Positions 46,647-56,925 of a stretch of DNA of 64,000 nucleotides are shown here, one piece after another. The notes beneath the pieces are model-generated. The model did not search any database and was not told the origin of the DNA. It saw nothing but the letters and a program-made list of their open reading frames with translations. Each line of letters begins with the position of its first letter. Positions within the stretch are counted from its first letter, which is position 1. The DNA is from Leptospira limi (lineage in GTDB: Bacteria > Spirochaetota > Leptospiria > Leptospirales > Leptospiraceae). Location: the NCBI RefSeq assembly GCF_026151395.1, contig NZ_JAMQPV010000001.1:1240001-1304000 (forward strand). Reading direction: 5' to 3'. A program made the translations under genes and the position numbers.

Positions 46647-47785
46647 TTGCCTTCTCCGTATAAGGAATCACCTAAAAAGGAATAATAAATTAATTTTGTT
46701 TTATCGATCGTTTTTGTAACAGAAAATCGCTTAACAGAATTTTTGTTAAAGTTTCCAAATTGGTCTCTAAGGTCTTCTGAAGAAACAAGTTTGTCGAGGC
46801 CTTGGGCAATCACTTCTGAATCTCCTACAGGGCAAACAAATGCACCTTCGTTATGATCCAACATTTCTCCAATCCCACCACCATTGGTTGCAACAATAGG
46901 CAAACTGCAAGCCATTGCATCTAAAACGGCTGTCCCTAGTCCTTCTTCCTTTGAGGTGAGTGTGAAAATGTCGAATAAGGAAAGTAAGGCGGGAATATCT
47001 TTTCTGTATCCAGTGAAAATGATTTTATCATTTAAATTTAAACTATCGGTGAGTGTTTTTAGTTTTTTTTCTAATTTACCTTCACCAACTATCAAAAGCC
47101 GAAAATCCAGATTTGTTTTCATCTTAGAAATGGCATGAATTAAGGTTTCTTGGTCTTTGTGGTCAACAAGGGCAGCCACATTTCCAATGATTACCGCTTT
47201 TTTGGGAATCTGAAACTCTTCGCGTAAATATTCATGTGCTGTAGGTTTCGAAAATCGTTTGAGATCAATCCCAGAATAAACGGTGATGATCCTTTCAGGA
47301 GCAATTTTACTACTCATCATCACTTCCTTAATTTTTTGAGAAACGGGAAGATAATAATCGTTAGCTGGGTGTTGGTATTTCCATCTTGAGAAAAAACTGT
47401 TTTTAGGTTTGAAGTCAACTCGTCTCGAAACAATGAGAGGAATGTTGAGGTGATTTCGTTTCGCAAGAAGTGCCAAGGTATGCGCGTGTGCAGTATGAGT
47501 ATGAATGAGTTTTACGTTTTTAGATAAACAGAGGGATCGAATATTCTTATATGCTTTTCTATCCCATTCTCCACGCATCTCAATGGGAACAAATTCGTAT
47601 CCATTGTCTTTGCATTTTGCTTCAAGTGGGGAACCTGGTTGGCCCACGACCATTTGTGGGATTTTGTAATTTGCCAAACCTTGAACGAGATAATAAAGCT
47701 GTTGTTCTCCACCGCGCCATTCGCGAGAAGTGTTGATATGTAGGATCAAATTATAAGTGTTTGGAACGGTCGTATTCGAGTGCAA
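46643..47785 (-). CDS. GT4-family glycosyltransferase
   Basis: A 380-residue GT-B glycosyltransferase. The N-terminal domain has LHINTSREWRGGEQQLYYLV; the C-terminal domain has VGEGKLEKKLKTLTDSL and the donor-site FTLTSKEEGLGTAVLDAMAC with the EX7E-type glutamates, typical of GT4. It transfers a sugar from a nucleotide donor, likely to an envelope glycan or lipid. The start is probably TTG at 47785, 35 bp inside the RsbW-like gene. A later start is possible. Confidence 0.87.
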   Translation of the reverse strand: MHSNTTVPNTYNLILHINTSREWRGGEQQLYYLVQGLANYKIPQMVVGQPGSPLEAKCKDNGYEFVPIEMRGEWDRKAYKNIRSLCLSKNVKLIHTHTAHAHTLALLAKRNHLNIPLIVSRRVDFKPKNSFFSRWKYQHPANDYYLPVSQKIKEVMMSSKIAPERIITVYSGIDLKRFSKPTAHEYLREEFQIPKKAVIIGNVAALVDHKDQETLIHAISKMKTNLDFRLLIVGEGKLEKKLKTLTDSLNLNDKIIFTGYRKDIPALLSLFDIFTLTSKEEGLGTAVLDAMACSLPIVATNGGGIGEMLDHNEGAFVCPVGDSEVIAQGLDKLVSSEDLRDQFGNFNKNSVKRFSVTKTIDKTKLIYYSFLGDSLYGEGK

Positions 47786-48380
47786 CGATGGATCCCATAA
47801 CTTTGAATCCAGCAGGTGCTTCGTCTACCATTCCTTCTCCGTGAAACATTACTTTAACGGAGTCCATCATGGCATTGATAATTTTCAATCCTTTTCCCAT
47901 GTTCTTATGTTTTTGGCCGGAACCATTATAAGGAAGGGTTTCTGGTTTTTTGCTTTGGTGGTTTTTGATGTGGTCGAGGAAGGTAGAAAAACATTGGGAT
48001 TGATTGGAACGTAAAAGTTCTTTGTCATTGTCTGGAACAGGTGACTCACCTGATAAACCAGATCCATAATCCAAAATGTACAAAGTGAACTTTGCAGCAT
48101 CAATCCGCCAACGGCAGATGATTGTCTCATCACAGTCACAAGATACATTGGCAGCAACAGCATTGGTGAGTGCTTCGTCAGCTGCGAGTTCAATTTGCAT
48201 GATGTTTTCAAAACTGAAGCCATTATCTAACAAGGTTCGTTTCAGTTCATGACGAAATTGTTTGACAGAAGACATATCGGGAGGCAGGAACATGGCGTAT
48301 GAACCTGGTGAAGGGCTTAACAGATAGGGAATCACTTCAGATGGTGCTGTCAATGGCCGCCTTTTCCTCTCTCTCATCAT
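47751..48380 (-). CDS. RsbW-like anti-sigma-factor serine kinase (GHKL ATPase)
   Basis: A 209-residue protein with a HATPase_c_2 domain (about 40-195). The N box AADEALTNAVAANVS, the G1-like LDYGSGLSG and a later GKGLKIINAMMDSV are those of RsbW/SpoIIAB-type anti-sigma kinases. There is a long insert between G1 and G2. No sigma factor or anti-anti-sigma gene is adjacent. It heads a run of overlapping genes leading into a glycosyltransferase and polA. Confidence 0.82.
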   Translation of the reverse strand: MMRERKRRPLTAPSEVIPYLLSPSPGSYAMFLPPDMSSVKQFRHELKRTLLDNGFSFENIMQIELAADEALTNAVAANVSCDCDETIICRWRIDAAKFTLYILDYGSGLSGESPVPDNDKELLRSNQSQCFSTFLDHIKNHQSKKPETLPYNGSGQKHKNMGKGLKIINAMMDSVKVMFHGEGMVDEAPAGFKVMGSIVALEYDRSKHL

Positions 48381-48445
48381 ATTACACGATCCGAAGTGAG
48401 AAAAAAAGTCAAAAAAACCCGAAAACCGAACGAGCAGTAAAAAAG

Positions 48446-49999
48446 TTACCTAAGTGAAATGCCTAGGGAACTTGCCAATTGTTCCATTCGTTTGACCATC
48501 TTCTCTTGGCCAAGAAGGCTAAAGAGGATGGGAAGTTCCAATCCATGTGACTTACCCGTAGTGATGGCACGGATTGGCATAAAAAGAGTCCTTCCTTTTT
48601 CCCCAGTCACTTCGCCCACTTTTGCCATGGTTTCCTTATACGCATCAGGAGTGGTAAGAGCACTTCCTTTGACCATTTGGTAAAAGTGAGTGACGACTTC
48701 TATTCCTTTGCCATCTGTCACCAATTGTTTGGCTTCGTCATTTTCGAAACTGACATTCTCTAAAAAGAATTCTTCAATGTAAGGAGGGGCTTGGATGAGT
48801 CTGTCCAAATACACACGAACAGAATCCAAGATGGAAAGGAGTTGTGGGTTCTCACCTGATTTGTAAGCGTCAGGGATTTGGCAGTCTTTTAAAAATGGTT
48901 CAAGTGCTTTGCCGAGGGTTTCAATTTTGGCATCACGGATGTACTTATTGGACATCCAATTGAGTTTTGATTTTGGGTTTAGGTATTCAGCAAGTCCAAG
49001 TAAGGATAGTTTATTGAAATCAACTGTTTCCTTTTCTTCTTCTTTCAATTTTTTGAATACATCAAAGGTTGCAGGAGATTTCGAACATCGTTCCACATCA
49101 AAGACAGAACACAATTCTTCATCACTCATGTATTCTTTTCCGTCAGGGGAAGTCCATCCAAGGAGTGCCATGTAGTTCCGCATCGTTTCGCTTGAGTATC
49201 CTAAATCACGGAACGCAAGGACAGATGTAGCACCAGCTCGTTTGGATAGTTTTTTACCATCGGTTCCTACGATTTCACTGGCATGTGCAAATCGTGGGAG
49301 AGGGAATCCAAAGGCTTCAAAAATCAGAATTTGTCTTGGTGTATTGGAAAGATGGCCCACACCTCGGATCACATGTGTGATTTTCATAAGCGCGTCATCA
49401 ATCACCACGGCATAGTTATACGATGGGAATCCATCTGATTTTACGATGATAAAATCACCAATCAGTTTGGATTCAAACTTTACTTTCCCTTGGATCATAT
49501 CATCTACGATCACAATCTTGTGAGGGGTTTTAAAGCGAACTGTATAGGGAGTTTTTTTCTCTAGTTGTGAATGAATTTCTTCATCACTTAAATCAGAACA
49601 TTTTCCATCATAGATGTAAGGAATCCCCATTGCATCTGCTTGTTTTTTTTTGCCTTCTAGTTCATCTGCCGTACAAAAACATCGGTAGGCTTTTTTTTCT
49701 TGGATGAGTTTGTCTGTGTATTCTTTGTAGATATGAATTCGTTCTGATTGGGTATAAGGCCCGTTAGGTCCACCAACTCCTGGACCTTCATCCCATTCCA
49801 TTCCGAGCCATTTGAGAGATTCTAAGATGATTTTGAAGGATGCTTCTGTGGATCTGTCTTGGTCTGTGTCTTCGATCCGAAGTAAAAATTTCCCTTTTTT
49901 TGCCTTTGCATATAAATAATTAAATAGAGCAGTTCTTGCCCCACCAACGTGGAGAAATCCGGAAGGGGATGGTGCAAAACGGGTACGAACTTCTGTCAT
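48446..49999 (-). CDS. gltX: Glutamyl-tRNA synthetase
   Basis: A 517-residue class I aminoacyl-tRNA synthetase. The HIGH-type motif is [19 protein letters not shown] and the KMSKS motif is [11 protein letters not shown]. It charges tRNA-Glu, and in many bacteria also tRNA-Gln. The ATG overlaps the stop of the upstream lipoprotein gene by 4 bp. Confidence 0.97.
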   Translation of the reverse strand: MTEVRTRFAPSPSGFLHVGGARTALFNYLYAKAKKGKFLLRIEDTDQDRSTEASFKIILESLKWLGMEWDEGPGVGGPNGPYTQSERIHIYKEYTDKLIQEKKAYRCFCTADELEGKKKQADAMGIPYIYDGKCSDLSDEEIHSQLEKKTPYTVRFKTPHKIVIVDDMIQGKVKFESKLIGDFIIVKSDGFPSYNYAVVIDDALMKITHVIRGVGHLSNTPRQILIFEAFGFPLPRFAHASEIVGTDGKKLSKRAGATSVLAFRDLGYSSETMRNYMALLGWTSPDGKEYMSDEELCSVFDVERCSKSPATFDVFKKLKEEEKETVDFNKLSLLGLAEYLNPKSKLNWMSNKYIRDAKIETLGKALEPFLKDCQIPDAYKSGENPQLLSILDSVRVYLDRLIQAPPYIEEFFLENVSFENDEAKQLVTDGKGIEVVTHFYQMVKGSALTTPDAYKETMAKVGEVTGEKGRTLFMPIRAITTGKSHGLELPILFSLLGQEKMVKRMEQLASSLGISLR

Positions 50000-50868
50000 T
50001 TGATTTCCTCTTTGAGTAAAAAATCTCCCAATCGTTTGTATCCAAATGGTTCTTTGGTTTTGGTAGTGAGACCATTGGTATAGGGAGGAACAAAAAATAA
50101 TTGCAGATTGTTTTCTTTATAAATGGGTTTGAAAAAAAGTTTGTCTGGTTCTGTTTCATTCCATTCGTAACTGAGTTGGTGGTAGTCGTAGTTTGTGGAA
50201 GTATGTTCCATAACAATCGTTTGGTTGTTGATTTTGGTGTATGTACTGGAAGAAGTAAAAAATTGATTGGAACCGAGATTGTGAGACCAACGATTTTCTC
50301 CTCCAATTTCAGAACGATTTCCTTCTTCTAAAAGGATTCCCGTATCTCCATTGAGTTCAAACACTTCCATCTCATCGATGACGAACTTATTTTCTTTGTA
50401 TGCGATTTGGTTTTCGAGAAGTGCTTCGATTGTATTTCCCTTCACTTCTTTGAAAAAAGATTCCTTATAAACAAAGACAATTTTTTTCTCAAGTTTATCT
50501 CGTTGGAATTTTCCAACTTTGCGATTCCAAATAAGTTTGTATGATTCAACAACATCATTCCCAAATTCTGCATTGATATTGTTTGAAAAATTAGTGTCGT
50601 AAGCAATGAAACTGAGCTCAATTTTTTCAGCATATCCACTGGATTTGCCTGGTTCCCATTGGATACAACGGTAATGAGAAGACCCATCTTTGAAGAAAGT
50701 GGAACTCATTTTTCGAGGTGATTTGAGGAATAAAACGGAAGCAGGAATTTCGGATTTAGGATCTCTCGAAAGGAGAGAATTGACTGTTTGGCAGCTCCAC
50801 CCAGAAAAAAAAATCAAGAACCAGATTAGCCAATGAAAACGGGAGTATTCTTGAGTTTGTGGGGACAT
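49996..50868 (-). CDS. Lipoprotein upstream of gltX
   Basis: A 290-residue protein with a membrane segment (13-25) and lipobox FFSGWSC (C26), so a lipoprotein is likely. The mature domain is beta-rich and unrecognised. It is divergent from the topoisomerase genes and coupled to gltX by a 4-bp overlap, though a functional link to translation is not evident. Confidence 0.7.
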   Translation of the reverse strand: MSPQTQEYSRFHWLIWFLIFFSGWSCQTVNSLLSRDPKSEIPASVLFLKSPRKMSSTFFKDGSSHYRCIQWEPGKSSGYAEKIELSFIAYDTNFSNNINAEFGNDVVESYKLIWNRKVGKFQRDKLEKKIVFVYKESFFKEVKGNTIEALLENQIAYKENKFVIDEMEVFELNGDTGILLEEGNRSEIGGENRWSHNLGSNQFFTSSSTYTKINNQTIVMEHTSTNYDYHQLSYEWNETEPDKLFFKPIYKENNLQLFFVPPYTNGLTTKTKEPFGYKRLGDFLLKEEIK

Positions 50869-50948
50869 AGATAGGTGCGTATCGCCAGTCTAAAAAGGGA
50901 AAACCGCTTGACAAGTCAATTCATCGCACCCCTGTGTCATTTGGAACC

Positions 50949-52319
50949 ATGAAGAACGAAGAACAGTATCCGAAACGCCCCTTTGAAGACCAAGTTAACG
51001 ATGACCAAAGGAAATACTCCCGCTATGTATGCGATTCGAGAGCCATTCCACAAGAAATTGATGGCCTAAAGCCTGTTCAACGACGCATTCTTTGGGCGAT
51101 GTGGAACTCTGATGCGAGAAACCGTCATACCAAAACTGTAAAAGTAGCGGGACTTGCGATGGGATACCATCCACATGGAGACAGATCAATCCAAGATGCC
51201 CTTTCCCAAATGGCACAAGACTTTGCGTTTGCAAACAACTATCCTTTGGTTCATGGGGAAGGAACCTTTGGTGACGTACTTGATCCCAATGCAATTGCAT
51301 CTCCTCGTTATACAGAAGTCAAACTTTCTGACTTTGCAAAAGATTTAGGATTTTTTGAAAGTTTACCTGACATTGATTATGTCAAAAACTACGATGAAAC
51401 AGAAGATGAACCGATTCATTTTGTTGGAAAGGTTCCTGTTGTTCTCTTAAATAACATCCAAGGGATTGCAACGGGATTCCGTTGTTTTATTCCTGCACAC
51501 AAACTCAGTGACGTCATTGATTCTCAAGTAACGTATTTAAAAACGGGCAAACCGAAAAAGATCACTCCATGGTACAAAGGGTACGGTGGAGAGGTAAAAA
51601 TGTCAAAAAATGACAATGGTAGCACTGTCATGTCTACGACATTTGGTTTCAAAAAAGAAGATGGGAAATTGTATTTGGTAGATTCTCCCATGAACTGGAA
51701 CCGCGAAAAGGTTGTGAACTACTTAGATGATTTAATTGAAAAGAAAGACAATTGGTTAAAGGACTACATTGATCATTCCAGCCAAACGTTTAAAATCGAA
51801 CTCGTTGCTAAAAAAGGCGAAGAACCTTCCGAGAAAGAAATCAAAGAACTATTCTCAAAAGAAAACAACGAAGTTTTGACCATCAATGTCATCACACATG
51901 AAGGAAAACTTCGTAATTTTGTTCCAGAAGAAATCATCAAACGTTTCTGTGATTTCCGAAAAACCCATCTCATCCGCAGATTCAAACGCCTTGCTGGGTT
52001 AGAAAAAGAAAAAATTGATCGGAACTCCGAACTCATTCGTTTCATCAAAGAAAAATGGAACGAAAAAGTAACAGGCATTAAATCGAAAAAAGAATTCGAA
52101 GAAAAGTTAAAAGCTGCCAAATTCGTTTACTTCGAATGGTTGAGTTCCATTCCCGTTTACCGTATGACTTTGGAAGAAGTTCGTAAATGTGAAGAAGCCA
52201 TTGTAGAAGCAAAAACAAAATACACCGAGTATACGGCACTACAAAAAGATGATAAAAAACTCACAGGTTTTATGACTGATGAGTTGGATGAACTGAAGAA
52301 AAAATGGGATCCGAAATAG
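50949..52319 (+). CDS. Type IIA DNA topoisomerase, A subunit (short, divergent)
   Basis: A 456-residue protein from the ATG at 50949, about half the size of GyrA or ParC. The DNA-cleavage domain is present ([29 protein letters not shown], and the catalytic Tyr121 after R120 in [12 protein letters not shown]), followed by the coiled-coil/C-gate (about 330-440). The C-terminal beta-pinwheel of GyrA/ParC is absent. SPRY rather than AARY, and [15 protein letters not shown], recall T4-phage and eukaryotic topoisomerase II. The enzyme would pass DNA strands without a wrapping domain. The B subunit gene follows 6 bp later. A GTG at 50934 is an alternative start. Confidence 0.88.
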   Translation: MKNEEQYPKRPFEDQVNDDQRKYSRYVCDSRAIPQEIDGLKPVQRRILWAMWNSDARNRHTKTVKVAGLAMGYHPHGDRSIQDALSQMAQDFAFANNYPLVHGEGTFGDVLDPNAIASPRYTEVKLSDFAKDLGFFESLPDIDYVKNYDETEDEPIHFVGKVPVVLLNNIQGIATGFRCFIPAHKLSDVIDSQVTYLKTGKPKKITPWYKGYGGEVKMSKNDNGSTVMSTTFGFKKEDGKLYLVDSPMNWNREKVVNYLDDLIEKKDNWLKDYIDHSSQTFKIELVAKKGEEPSEKEIKELFSKENNEVLTINVITHEGKLRNFVPEEIIKRFCDFRKTHLIRRFKRLAGLEKEKIDRNSELIRFIKEKWNEKVTGIKSKKEFEEKLKAAKFVYFEWLSSIPVYRMTLEEVRKCEEAIVEAKTKYTEYTALQKDDKKLTGFMTDELDELKKKWDPK

Positions 52320-52325
52320 ATAATT

Positions 52326-54452
52326 ATGGCTCAAAAAACTGAAAAAACCTCAGGAAATTCGCGAAATTTTAAGAAATTATCGAACGTAGAACACGTTCGT
52401 ATGCGTACAGGAATGTGGCTTGGGCAAAACTCCCTTTCCACATTTGAACAACATTTTTTTACCAAAGATAACTCTGGTAAGTATGATATCGTACACGAAG
52501 AACTTTCTGACATCCCAGCCAAACTCAAATGTTTGGATGAAGCATGTATGAACTGTGTGGATGAATACAGAAAGAACTTAAACGATAAATCAATTCCCGA
52601 AAAAGATAAGATGAACAAACTCATCATCCAATTGTCAACGGATCGTAAACGTGTTATCATCCAAGACAATGGACGTGGTATCCCTGCCGACAATGCGGAA
52701 GGAGTTTATCTCCACTTGATGTATGGGGAAAACTTTGACGACAAAGTCAAAGAAGATCATGTTGCCGGACAAAACGGGGTGGGGATTTCACTTGTAAGAA
52801 TGGTTTCCTCCTTCTTCCGAGTGAAAACCATCAACGGTGGAAAAGCTTACAAAAAAATGTTTAGCATCCATGATGATGTGAAAAAAGTCATCCGCAGTTT
52901 CAAACTTTCCAAAGAAGATACAGAACGTGTTCACTTGTATTATGATGAACATGGAACCTTTGTTGATTGCCCATTACTTTCCGCTGACCAAATCAAACAG
53001 CTGAAAGCACCTTGTGACAAAACAGGAATGACTGCGGTTGTAGAAGCAGCGAAAAAAGAAGACCACGGAACAACAGTTGAGTTTGAACTCAATCCGGCAT
53101 ACTTCAACAACCTTGATACTTCTTTTAACATCAATTTGGTGAAACAATACCTCCAAGACATTGCGATGTCAAACCCAGGTCTCGAAGTTGTTTTTATTCA
53201 CAAAACTGGGAAAGAAAAGTATAAGTTCAAAAAAGGTTTTGATGAGATCTTTAGTAACTCCGAAATGGTATACTACAAATTGGATTATGCAGACAAAACT
53301 TCTGCCTCACAAATCCATATGGATACCTATGTAGTGGTGGGACAAAATAAAACTCTCACTTGGGTGAACTCTATTTTTTGCCCTCAAGGTGGATCCGCGA
53401 TTGAATATTTGGAAAACAGACTTTGTGATGAGATTCGTAAAAAATCACAAATTGTCAGTTTAGAGAAAAAACTCAATACACAATGTACACGAAATGATGT
53501 GAGAAGTTGTTTTCACATGTATGTGAACCTTCGGATTCTCAACCCTCGTTTTAAATCCCAAGATAAATCTTATCTCATCAACGATTTGAATGAAGACATT
53601 CGAAAGTCCGTGGACAAACACCTCGACAAACTTTTGAAGAAAACTGGCCTCATCGAAGAAATTAAGATGGTAATGGAACGTAGAACCCAGATGAAACAGC
53701 TCGAGGATGCGCAGAAAGGCCTCCGTAAGGCGTCTCGGAACAACATCCCTAAGCTCATGCCTCCGACAGGCAAACCAAACGATCCAGGCCGAATTTTGTT
53801 TGTGGCAGAAGGGGACTCGGCGATTGCGGGACTACGCCCAGCACGGAATCCAAAATTACATGGTTTGTTCCCACTCAGGGGAAAACCACTCAACTGTAAA
53901 GGGATGTCACTAGCCAAAGCATTACAAAACGAAGAGATGAAAAACATCGTTGCCATTGTGGGACTTCCTCTCGACCAAAAAGTAAAATCCATTGATGAAT
54001 TGAATTATGATAAAATCAGTATCATCACCGATGCCGATTTTGATGGTTATGCGATTCGTTCTTTGATGTTGTCTTTCTTTTATGAGTATTGGCCTGAACT
54101 GTTTGATTTAGGTTTTATCAATATTTCTGCAGCACCACTCTATGAGGTGGATGTAAAGTGGAAAGATGGTAAAAAAGAAACTGTTTTCTGTATTGATGAC
54201 TCCGACTATGATAAGTTAGTTGCTAGAGTCAACAAACAAGGTGCGGAAATCACTCGTAAAAAACGAAACAAGGGTCTTGGGGAAACAGGGAAAGAAGCCA
54301 TGAAGTATGCTGTAGATCATTGTATGACAACTATTACAATTGGTAATAAAAAATCTGCTAAGACCACACAAGACTTATGGTTCCATAAAGATTATGCAGA
54401 AAAACGCCGTGAAGCAATTTCTGAATATTCAATGAGTGTGATCCAAGACTAA
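52326..54452 (+). CDS. Type IIA DNA topoisomerase, B subunit (divergent)
   Basis: A 708-residue ATPase and TOPRIM subunit. The GHKL domain has E72 and N76 ([11 protein letters not shown]), D114-N-G-R-G118 and the ATP lid G148-QNGVGISLV. The TOPRIM domain has E495 in [18 protein letters not shown], and D569-A-D571-F-D573. [18 protein letters not shown] at the N-terminus, [17 protein letters not shown] and [26 protein letters not shown] look more like T4-phage or eukaryotic topoisomerase II than GyrB. With the short A subunit it forms a distinct two-gene topoisomerase. No other gyr or par gene is in the window. Confidence 0.9.
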   Translation: MAQKTEKTSGNSRNFKKLSNVEHVRMRTGMWLGQNSLSTFEQHFFTKDNSGKYDIVHEELSDIPAKLKCLDEACMNCVDEYRKNLNDKSIPEKDKMNKLIIQLSTDRKRVIIQDNGRGIPADNAEGVYLHLMYGENFDDKVKEDHVAGQNGVGISLVRMVSSFFRVKTINGGKAYKKMFSIHDDVKKVIRSFKLSKEDTERVHLYYDEHGTFVDCPLLSADQIKQLKAPCDKTGMTAVVEAAKKEDHGTTVEFELNPAYFNNLDTSFNINLVKQYLQDIAMSNPGLEVVFIHKTGKEKYKFKKGFDEIFSNSEMVYYKLDYADKTSASQIHMDTYVVVGQNKTLTWVNSIFCPQGGSAIEYLENRLCDEIRKKSQIVSLEKKLNTQCTRNDVRSCFHMYVNLRILNPRFKSQDKSYLINDLNEDIRKSVDKHLDKLLKKTGLIEEIKMVMERRTQMKQLEDAQKGLRKASRNNIPKLMPPTGKPNDPGRILFVAEGDSAIAGLRPARNPKLHGLFPLRGKPLNCKGMSLAKALQNEEMKNIVAIVGLPLDQKVKSIDELNYDKISIITDADFDGYAIRSLMLSFFYEYWPELFDLGFINISAAPLYEVDVKWKDGKKETVFCIDDSDYDKLVARVNKQGAEITRKKRNKGLGETGKEAMKYAVDHCMTTITIGNKKSAKTTQDLWFHKDYAEKRREAISEYSMSVIQD

Positions 54453-54607
54453 AGGGTAAGGTTCGATTTTTTAGAATCTTGCCAACAAACACGGGCCATG
54501 TTGTGAAAGACAAATTGTAGTTCTTTCCATTTGGCATAGCGATCACTCCCCATTCCATAGGTTTGGGGAGATTTGTTTTTTATAAGCTTGTTCCAATTTC
54601 CTTTCAT
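54449..54607 (-). CDS. Small 52-residue hypothetical protein (not in ordinary gene calls)
   Basis: A 52-codon frame on the minus strand, below common length cut-offs. AAGGA lies 5-6 bp before its ATG at 54607, a good ribosome-binding site, and the product (basic, tryptophan-rich, with [16 protein letters not shown]) reads like real protein. It fills the gap between the topoisomerase B subunit and the divergent beta-lactamase-like gene, ending with a 4-bp convergent overlap. It has no signal peptide and no known family. Homologues in other leptospires would be needed to be sure. Confidence 0.45.
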   Translation of the reverse strand: MKGNWNKLIKNKSPQTYGMGSDRYAKWKELQFVFHNMARVCWQDSKKSNLTL

Positions 54608-54621
54608 TTTTTCCTTGGGGT

Positions 54622-56499
54622 ATGAAATCGAAGAAAGAAAAAAAGATTCATTACGTTCAAACGAAAGAAAGTCGATCACTCGAAAAAACTCCTTCTTTTC
54701 CCTCTCAATTCCAAAACCCAATTCACGATTTATACTTTCCGTTCCGGATCCTCTTTGTGTTTCTTTTTTTCCTTCTTTTCCAATGCCAATCCAATGGGGA
54801 TTCGAAAACAATTTCGTATTTCAAAAACAAAGAAAAAACAAAAGCAGATATCCAATCAAAATGGGAAACACTAGCTCCTTCAGGGATCAAATCACTCACG
54901 TATATGGTGATGTTGGGAGATGGAGAGATCTACCAATCTCAGATCGGGGCAAGTTCCGATTCCAAAACCGAACGATTTAAAATTGGTAGTATCACAAAAC
55001 TTTTTACAGGGATTGCCATCTTACAATTACAAGAATCCGGTAAACTAAAGTTAGATGACCCTGCTTCCAAGTTTTTACCTGAATTGAACTTGGTAAAACC
55101 GAAAAAAGAAGGGTATCGAGAGATCACCATTCGTGATTTACTCACCCACCAATCTGGTTTACCTTCTGATTTGGCGAATGGTTTTTTCCTTTCTCCCGAT
55201 TCAAAAGAAGATGAGATATATCGTTCCTTTCGATCTTTACCAAAAACACTTGCAGGACTAGAACGAAACGAACCTGGAAAAATCCATTCTTATTCCAATT
55301 TAAGTTTTGGGTTACTGGGAAATATCATTGAACGGGTGTCAGGTGAATCAATAGAATCTTACTTTCGTGTCCATCTATTCGAAAAAGCGGGAATGAAACA
55401 TACAACTCTATTGGAAAATTTAGAAGGATCAGAACTCATTACAGGTTATTCAGGGATTTTTTGGAAAACGAGAACCATTCGGCCTGTGATCCGAGATTTG
55501 ACAGCAGGATCCATCTCCACAACGGCAAACGATATGGGTCTTTTTATGAAGGCTTTTTTCCGTAGTAAGGAAAACAAAGGTCTATTAACTTCTATTAGTT
55601 TTGAAGAGTTTCACAAAACACAAATTGGCCCTGTTGCCAATTTTGAAATGAAACTGGGATTACCTGTTATGAAAACAAGTTACCAAACAGATGGAAAAAC
55701 AATTTGGTTTTATGGGCATTCTGGTTCTCTCCCACCTTTTTTTGCAGACTTAGTGTATGATCCTAATACGGAAATTGTTTCCTTTGTCGCAGGGAACACC
55801 CTTGGTTTACAAACAGGGAAACTAAAAAGTACCAATACAGAAGTGATGCAAGTGTTATGGGAAGAAAAAATGGGCATACAACCAGAACCAAGCCTCCTAC
55901 CCATAATGGGCAATAAAGGATCAGTTCCAGGGGAAGAAGGGGTTTATATTTCTCCTATGGGAATCCACGAATACAAAAAAGGGAATCCGCCAACTCTCAG
56001 TTTGATGGGATTTGATGTAGGACTCATTGAAAAGGAAAATCGTTACGGAATCGACTTACGGGTATTATTCGGACTTATCAAAATTAACGATCCTAGTATC
56101 AATGAAATGCGTGTTGAATTTGAAACATGGGAAGGGAACTCTATATTTACATTGTATTCCAAGGATCTTCCCAAGGGTGTCGCAGGAATCGGAGTCAAAT
56201 TTACACCAGACAACCGTTATCCGGATGCACAATTTTTTGGGACCTTCGTTACAAAAGAATCCTATGCCATCATTCCCAAACTCAAATTAGAAAAGGACAA
56301 ACGGGGATTCCCACTTTTGACCATATACTATTCATTAGGTGAAATGGAAAACGCAGTCCAAGTTCCTTGCCAATGGGAAAATGACAACACACTGAGAATC
56401 TTAGGTTACGGGCGTAATTTAGGTGAGAGACTTACGATTGGGAGTAAAGAAGGAAAACCCTTGATCCAATACTCAGGTGGGGAATACCGAAAGGATTAA
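54622..56499 (+). CDS. Beta-lactamase-family serine hydrolase lipoprotein
   Basis: A 625-residue protein. After a long basic leader, a hydrophobic segment (about 40-54) ends in lipobox LLFQC (C55). The class C-like serine hydrolase domain (about 85-420) has S123-I-T-K126 as the SxxK pair, the Y224-S-N226 motif, and HSGS in place of KTG near residue 367. This set is typical of penicillin-binding-like esterases and D-peptidases more than of true beta-lactamases. The C-terminal 200 residues are an additional beta domain. The start is uncertain: no ribosome-binding site is evident and the leader is unusually long. Confidence 0.82.
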   Translation: MKSKKEKKIHYVQTKESRSLEKTPSFPSQFQNPIHDLYFPFRILFVFLFFLLFQCQSNGDSKTISYFKNKEKTKADIQSKWETLAPSGIKSLTYMVMLGDGEIYQSQIGASSDSKTERFKIGSITKLFTGIAILQLQESGKLKLDDPASKFLPELNLVKPKKEGYREITIRDLLTHQSGLPSDLANGFFLSPDSKEDEIYRSFRSLPKTLAGLERNEPGKIHSYSNLSFGLLGNIIERVSGESIESYFRVHLFEKAGMKHTTLLENLEGSELITGYSGIFWKTRTIRPVIRDLTAGSISTTANDMGLFMKAFFRSKENKGLLTSISFEEFHKTQIGPVANFEMKLGLPVMKTSYQTDGKTIWFYGHSGSLPPFFADLVYDPNTEIVSFVAGNTLGLQTGKLKSTNTEVMQVLWEEKMGIQPEPSLLPIMGNKGSVPGEEGVYISPMGIHEYKKGNPPTLSLMGFDVGLIEKENRYGIDLRVLFGLIKINDPSINEMRVEFETWEGNSIFTLYSKDLPKGVAGIGVKFTPDNRYPDAQFFGTFVTKESYAIIPKLKLEKDKRGFPLLTIYYSLGEMENAVQVPCQWENDNTLRILGYGRNLGERLTIGSKEGKPLIQYSGGEYRKD

Positions 56500-56792
56500 A
56501 ACCCACAGCCGAACTGATTGGCAAATCCGCAAAGATATGTGCATTGCATGTAGAGGTCAGAACATCTTGATGGTCTGCTACCACCTGTAGATTGGCATGA
56601 TGTATAATAATCCAATTGGGTAATGGTACAAAGACTTTTTAAATCCTTTTCTTTTCGATCTTCTTTAGAAATATCTGGCAATTTACATAATTGAAGAAAA
56701 AAACTAAGGCAAACAAACGAAAGTATTATAGGTAATATTTTGTGCAACTTTCTGGAATTTAAATTTTTACAATTACATTGAACAGTTGTCAT
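56496..56792 (-). CDS. Small cysteine-rich exported protein
   Basis: A 98-residue protein with a hydrophobic segment (about 17-36) that ends near LQLC, a possible lipobox. The mature part has about eight cysteines (for example CTITQLDYYTSC, RCSDLYMQCTYLCGF, FGCGF), which suggests disulfides in the envelope. The family is not recognised. It is convergent with the beta-lactamase-like gene, overlapping by 4 bp. Confidence 0.6.
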   Translation of the reverse strand: MTTVQCNCKNLNSRKLHKILPIILSFVCLSFFLQLCKLPDISKEDRKEKDLKSLCTITQLDYYTSCQSTGGSRPSRCSDLYMQCTYLCGFANQFGCGF

Positions 56793-56925
56793 ATGATTCG
56801 GTTGATTTTGATAAGAATTTATAAAGAATGCTTTTTTTGAAAGAAATTTTTCGACAGACTACAAAATATTGAGAAGTTTGTTGATTTTTCATTTCGATTT
56901 AAGATTCTTTACCAATTAGAATTTT

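Noticed and set aside
50908..50936. TTGACA upstream of the topoisomerase genes as a sigma-70 promoter
   Set aside because: No acceptable -10 hexamer is found at 16-18 bp spacing.
53570..53992. A 140-codon minus-strand frame inside the topoisomerase B gene
   Set aside because: It overlaps the conserved TOPRIM region and has no start signal or family.
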